Shown: in pieces, positions 58,759 to 64,000 of the stretch
How positions within the stretch are numbered: the stretch's first letter is position 1
How the letters are laid out: each line of letters starts with the position of its first letter
Assembly: GCA_021432635.1 (NCBI GenBank)
Contig: MU270019.1
Span: 1,051,672-1,115,671, forward strand
Direction of reading: 5' to 3'
From: Thozetella sp. PMI_491
Lineage: Eukaryota; Ascomycota; Sordariomycetes; Chaetosphaeriales; Chaetosphaeriaceae
DNA: 64,000 bases
Program-made: the position numbers and the translations under genes
The notes under the pieces: model-generated
What the model was told of the DNA's origin: nothing
The model's input: the letters and a program-made list of their open reading frames with translations, nothing else
The model's database searches: none

Positions 58759-61132
58759 ATGGTGAATCCAGGCCACTTGAGTGCGGCCTCTGTCCTCGCC
58801 GCCGGCTTGCTAGGAAGCTATGGGTTAGCTGAGAGCTGCGGACCGCGACCCATCTACCAGAATGCTTCCTATAGCCCGACAGAGCGCGCTCAGGATCTAC
58901 TTCCGCGCCTCACGTGGCAGGAGAAGATCGGCCAGCTTGGCGGCGTCCGCCGCCTGCTCGGCCCTGGACTCTCGTTCAACCAGACTGCATATGATGTCCT
59001 GGCGAAGACGCAGAACGGAATACTAGGTCAGTTCGCCCTTGGAAAGGCTTTCCCCCTCCCCGTACCCGGCAGATAATAGCTGCTGACTTCTTGCTCCGAC
59101 GGCAGGTTATGGCAGCCAGCTTAACCCGGGTGTAGGGGTCCTCCCCTTGGCGAACCGGGCGCGTCAGCAGCAGATGAACACGTCGCGGGTACCGTTCATC
59201 ACCGTGACGGACTCTGTCAACGGCCCCTACGTACAGGGCGGCTCGTTATTCCCGGCGTCACTATCCGTAGCGGCAACTTTCAACGTACCTCTGTACGCAG
59301 ACGTGGTGGCCGCTATCCGCGACGAGAACCTGGCGCTGGGGACCCGCTGGGTGCTGTCGCCTGAGCTTGACGTACCGAAGGACCCTCGTTATGGCAGGGT
59401 CGGCGAGACGTACGGTGAGGATCCATTCCTAGTCGGCGAGTTTGCCACCCAGTATGTCAAGACCATGCAAGAGCTGGACGAGGACGGCTACGTCAAAGTC
59501 GCCTGTACCATCAAGCACTACATATACGGGACGCCGGACGGCGGCATTAACACGGCATCGCAGCTCGGCGGCCTCAATCACATCTTCAACGACCAGCTGC
59601 CGCCCTACATCAAGGTCATTCGAGAGGCACAGCCAGCATCGCTGATGGTATCGTATGCCACCGTCGACCGCGTGCCCATGAGCATCAACAAGTACCTGCT
59701 TCAGGATATCCTGCGCCAGAAGCTCGGGTTTGAAGGCGTCATCATGTCAGATGCCGGCGCCATCGCAAACTTGTACACGCAGTCTGCCGTGGCCACGTCG
59801 CGCGCCGACGCAGCCCTGAAGGCTCTGCAAGCCGGCCTGCAGCTAGAGCTGTCCCCGGGTCAGCCAGCCAGCTTTCCGAACCTGGTCGACTACGCGAACT
59901 CCACTGTAGTGGCCCAGCTGGTCGATCAAGCAGTACTTCAGCTCCTTCAGCTCAAGTTTAAGGCCGGCCTGTTTGACCAGCCTTTGCCGACCGTCGAGAA
60001 GCTCGAAGCAACGTTCCGGGCACCGGCGCACTTGGAGGTCAACCGTAACGTCTCGCGGGAGGCCGTGGTGCTCCTACAGAATACGAACGATACACTCCCG
60101 CTCCAGGGCACGAAAAAGGTGGCTCTTCTAGGCCCATTCGCTAATATCATCAACGCGGGTACTTACGCGGCAAACAACTCGACCAACCGCTCCTACGGAA
60201 CTTCGCTGCTCCAGAGCCTCCAGTCGGAGTTTGGAGTGTCCAACGTGCTGTTTGAGCCGGGTGTAGACTTTCTAGATACGTCCGACTCAAGCGATATCGC
60301 CCCTGCCGTTGCCATTGCTAGGGAGGCCGGCCTGGCCGTCATCAGCCTCGGGTCGCTTGCGGTCCAGGGCGAGGACCCGCTTGCTGCCAAGAGGACGGAC
60401 GGTGAGTTCTACACACATGCCGACTTGGGCTTCCCCGGGTTGCAGCAGCAGCTCCTCGACGCAGTGCTCGATGCCGGGGTGCCGACGGTGCTCGTCATAA
60501 ACGGCGGTCAGGCGTTCGTCATCAACAACCAGACGCTCGCTCGTGCGGGTGCCGTCCTGCACGCCTTCCTAGGCGGTGAGTTCAGCGCCGACGCGGTGGC
60601 TGAGATCCTCGTCGGCAAGGTCAACCCCAGCGGCAAGCTGCCCATCAGCCTACCTCAACACACGGCGGCCATTCCCATAGCGTATGACTACCTGCCCTCC
60701 GATGCCACTGCGCAGTGGAGCTTCCCGCAGCTCACACGAGCCGTGCCGTTTGCCTTCGGGTTTGGGCTGAGCTACACCACGTTCCAGTACTCCGTGCCCG
60801 CTGTTGAGGTGGTCACATCAGCTCCAGGCTCAACGGTGGTCAACGTGAGCGTGAGCATCAAGAACGCTGGAGGCGTGAGCGGGAAGGAGGCTGTGCAGCT
60901 ATATTACCGAAAGCCATACAGCCTGATAGAGACGTCAGTGAAACAGCTGATTGGCGTTAACAAGGTCAGTCTAGCCGCTGGGGCCACAGAGCTCGTGTCC
61001 TTCTCCATCAAGGCGAACGATCTAGGTTACTATTTGGATGGCGACTGGAAGCACGAGGCTGGCAACTACACCTTTTACATTGGCAGCAGCTCGAGGCTCC
61101 AGGATCTTCAGGCAGTGAACATCCAACTTTAG
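58759..61132 (+). CDS. Secreted GH3 glycosidase (beta-glucosidase/beta-xylosidase type), 764 aa
   Basis: Two exons (58759-59026, 59106-61132) join in frame; donor is GTCAGT. N-terminal signal peptide (SAASVLAAGLLGSYGLA). GH3 catalytic barrel: LLPRLTWQEKIGQLG, ELDVPKDPRYGRVGETYGEDP, ACTIKHYIYGTPDGG (conserved Lys-His) and EGVIMSDAGAI with the nucleophile D305 (SDA rather than SDW). Second domain: REAVVLLQNTNDTLPL, ALLGPFAN, GLAVISLGSLAVQGEDP and PTVLVINGGQAFVIN. A C-terminal fibronectin-like domain (FGFGLSYTTFQYS, VSIKNAGGVSGKEAVQLYY) completes the three-domain form. Several N-glycosylation sequons. It probably releases glucose or xylose from plant-wall oligosaccharides outside the cell; specificity cannot be read. 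Tail-to-tail with a zinc-cluster regulator. Confidence 0.92.
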
Positions 61133-61434
61133 GATTTCTAGTCAGCGTACAGCCGACTTGTACTAGATAGTCTATGAATGAGTAACACGCCCAGTATCGA
61201 GAGGCTTTTGCTATAAACAGATTCCCCTAGAAAGCTGAGCCTCAGTTTCCGGATCATGATACGCCGACGTTCACCTTAGATACCTCATTTGCCAACTCGA
61301 CCCCGAATATCTCTCATGCAAGGTAGTCCGGTAATGCCCTGGTAAGTCATTTTTATACACATGGGTATAGGATCCTAGTCCTCAGCGAGGCTGTAATTTC
61401 TTTTCGCAATGGGAATCATAATCATCACTAGCCA
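61133..61434. other. Shared 3' flank, GH3 gene / double-cluster regulator
   Basis: 302 bp between the convergent stop codons, presumably the two 3' untranslated regions. No clear motif. Confidence 0.5.
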
Positions 61435-63996
61435 TTAGAAATTCCCCGCGAACCAATCCTGATCCTGAAGCCCGTACCACGGAAACAGGGGGAACTGCAT
61501 GTCCCATCCCGGGTGCGGCGTAAACGAGTCCAGCTCCCAGTCCTCGGTCGCGGCGCCGTCACGATTGCCCTCGGGCCCGGCGCCCAGCGCGGGCACGACG
61601 GATGCCCCAGCAAACGGCATTAGGCCCGGCAAGTTTGTCACCGAGGGTTTCAAGAGGCTCTCGAGCTGCGGAGAAGGGAGCGGGTAGACCAGGGCACTAG
61701 ATCTCTCCTGCTCTGGATACCGAACGCCTGGCACAAACACGGCCTCGCTCTCCCGCGTCGCCACGCTCCCCGGCGTCGACGCCAGCTGTGAGGTCCCGGA
61801 GACGAGAGCCGGAACGTCTTCGTCGGCGTCATCGCCGTCCCAGAAATCTGCTCGCCTCAGGAGGCTGTGGATCGCGAGCCTCTCGCGGCCTTTCTGCATC
61901 GACATGGCCCGCCACGCTCTACTATTCTGTCTCGTGGAGCCTCTACCCCCAGGGGCAGGCGACGGGTGGGCGCTGAGCGTGACGGTCACGTCCTGGTTCG
62001 GCGCCGAAGATACGAACGCCTTGATTGTTCGCTCAACCTCATCGATGATGGGTTTTACCAAGGCAGAGGATGTGAAGAAGCGCTTGAGTGCGGTTAGGCA
62101 CAGGTCGGCGCGGCTTGTGGCATACTCGGGTGTGGGCCGCTCCTGGCCCTTCCCGAACCGCGATATGAAGAGAATGAGCCGGCATGCCTGGTAGGCACAG
62201 ATGGCGCTATCAAACTCGAGGCGTCTCGGCCGCGTGCACTGCTGGTTCAGACTGGTGAGGATGTTGATGATGGAGGAGGCGTGGCGTAGACACTGCGTCT
62301 CCGCGTTGAGGAGGTATTCAGCGGTCAAGCCGGCGAGCACGGGCTGGGGCGCCGCCTCTTGAAAGCCGGGAAGAAGGAGGCGGTATATGTCGCAGTGCGC
62401 TTCATGCCAGGATAGGTGCATGAACACATGCCGAGAAATCCAAGCGCTGTCGAGGGTGGCCCCGATCTCGGCAAAGGAGAAGTCGGTTCCGCTGGGCATC
62501 ATAGCTCCGATGCTTGCCAGCTTGCTTTCGAACTCGTGGATCAGGCCCGTGAGCTCTGGAAGCGGCTTATCACAGAGGGAAATACCGCGGTTCAGCTTCA
62601 TGACGTCCCGGCGCATGTTTTCTAGACCGATGCAGAGCTTGTACGCGCCACCGTCGCCCGGCGGCTCGGTGCCAAAGTCGCTCTCGCTGCAGGGCAGCTG
62701 CAGGTAGATGACTTCGAACGGGCAGAGCTCGAACTCGGGGAGACCGATGGAGAAAGACCGTTCTAGCAGCTTGAGACCCCACATGATCCGCCGTCGTACC
62801 TCCTGAGTGACCGAGCTCAGGTCTCGATGCTCATGGTTCAGCCGCATCGCAACGGCGAAACGGGCGGCGAGGGAGGCGAGCATGAACGCACGTTGGAAGC
62901 GTCCGGTCTCCATGCGGTGATTTATGACTAGCAAGAGGGCCTGCAGGCGCGATATAGTAGGGGTTTCGAGGTGTTGCCAGAGGATGGCCTCGGCCGCCTC
63001 TATCCACGACGTCCCACGACAGGCACAGAAACTCCCCGGTATATGGGGCGTCTGTGGGTCTGAGTATAAAATGACGAGGCCGCAGATGGCGAACTTGAGC
63101 GAGTCGTCTAACTTTCCAGCGGCCCATCTGGCCCGCGTTGTTGCAGGATGGAGAAACGAATAAGATGGGAGAGGGTAGGCCTGCTGGAAGAACGCATCTA
63201 CGCTCTGAAGGCTAGATGAGCGGCTGGATTCCGCGCTGTCCTTGGTAGAGCCGTTGGTTCCGGTATCTTGACGTAGCGCCGACGGATAACATATGCAATT
63301 CGCACTGGTAATAGGCCTGCCTTCACGTCTACTCGGTTGAGAGGCAAGTGTTGTCAGAAGAGCCGGCGCTGGAGCGAGTCCGCCATGGGGCAGACTATCC
63401 CCCCTACCCCTATCTGTCTGAGGAGAATAGCTGGAGCGGTCTGTCTCCTCGCTCTGATGCTGCTCGATAGCAGTGTCTTCCTCAGACGGCGCCACACGAG
63501 GGGACCGAACCTGTCGCTTGGCGGCTGGGTAGATGCACGATATACTCCGGCGCTTGCAGCTCGTACATTGAGGCAGCTGGCCGGAGCACTTGATCTTTTG
63601 GTCACGGCAGTGCCTGCAAGCGATGCCGGTACGCCGCCGCGGTAGGGAGAGGGGCGTGTCGAAGTCGACGGTGCCCCCGGCCTCGCCGGGCTGCGAGAAA
63701 GAGCAGACGTAGCCGAGGCGGTCGCAGTGACCGCAGACGCTGTGTTGTCCGTCACAGCGGACCTGAACGACCGGACGATCGGTTAGTCAGTATAGGGGTT
63801 CATCACCAGTAACATGAAGCGAGAAGGCTCGATTACACAGTGTGCCTAGGCACACAGCGAGCAGGCCTAGACCCTTGAAGTTGGGGGGTCTTTAGGCGGG
63901 AGATTGGGGGGTTGTTACCTTCCGCTGCCGACATTGCTTGCATGTCTGCTTCCCAGTGTGCCCCGCAACGCGAAAGGAGCCTGTGTAGGGTTCCAT
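61435..63996 (-). CDS. Transcription factor with two tandem Zn2Cys6 clusters, 801 aa
   Basis: Two exons (63996-63919, 63762-61435) join in phase 0. Exon 1, at the right edge of the window, codes 26 residues ending TCKQCRQRK. Exon 2 continues VRCDGQHSVCGHCDR, so cluster 1 is C19, C22, C29, C36, C39, C46. After a 28-residue linker a second full cluster follows: C75, C78, C85, C92, C95, C102 (TGIACRHCRDQKIKC, then QLPQCTSCKRRSISC). An acidic Ser/Glu linker leads to a fungal_trans-like helical region (FFQQAYPLPSYSFLHPATT, RRRIMWGLKLLERSFSIGLPEF, YLQLPCSESDFG). The C-terminus is Pro/acid-rich and may activate transcription. The 156 nt intron sits inside cluster 1. The true start could lie just beyond the window if translation begins upstream of 63996. 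Nearest candidate target is the convergent GH3 gene (inference). Confidence 0.9.
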
Positions 63997-64000
63997 AGCG

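Overview
The window is nuclear DNA of a filamentous ascomycete (Pezizomycotina, most likely Sordariomycetes). It is GC-rich. Its protein genes are split by many 50-80 nt introns with GTRAGT-type donors and CTRAC-type branch sites. The gene content is fungal: three Zn2Cys6 regulators, a Crh-type cell-wall transglycosylase, Prp19, Cox4, and a CorA-like filamentous-fungus membrane protein. I found no rRNA, tRNA, CRISPR array or transposon with coding capacity. The class-level placement is inference from gene style and content.

Layout. 0-7 kb: a CorA-like membrane protein, then a HpcH/HpaI-type aldolase (minus) divergent from an ACS-family MFS transporter (plus). 7.7-15.4 kb: an 805-aa protein of unusual architecture (retropepsin-like N-terminus, Gln-rich stretch, glycine-rich zipper-like segment, C2H2-like zinc module), a PLP aminotransferase and a Zn2Cys6 regulator. 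17.6-33.4 kb, all on the minus strand: a caspase-fold (C14) protein, a SIM-rich RING protein, Prp19, a PhzF-family protein, a TesB-type acyl-CoA thioesterase and a conserved nuclear-looking protein. 38-47.8 kb: OHCU decarboxylase (urate catabolism), an SDR divergent from a Zn2Cys6 regulator, cytochrome c oxidase subunit 4, a DUF4604-like protein and a GPI-anchored CBM18-GH16 Crh transglycosylase. 52-64 kb: a Gln-rich Myb/SANT protein, a secreted GH3 glycosidase, and tail-to-tail with it a regulator carrying two zinc clusters in tandem.

How genes may work together (inference): aldolase + MFS carrier look like a small catabolic module sharing a 399 bp promoter; SDR + Zn2Cys6 look like an enzyme/regulator pair; GH3 + double-cluster regulator may be a sugar-polymer module. 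The remaining genes are mainly housekeeping. Three intergenic stretches exceed 4 kb (33.4-38.1, 47.8-52.4, 54.5-58.8 kb). They hold homopolymers and low-complexity sequence but no convincing gene. Exon coordinates below were derived by hand from splice signals; almost all close in frame, and exceptions are stated.
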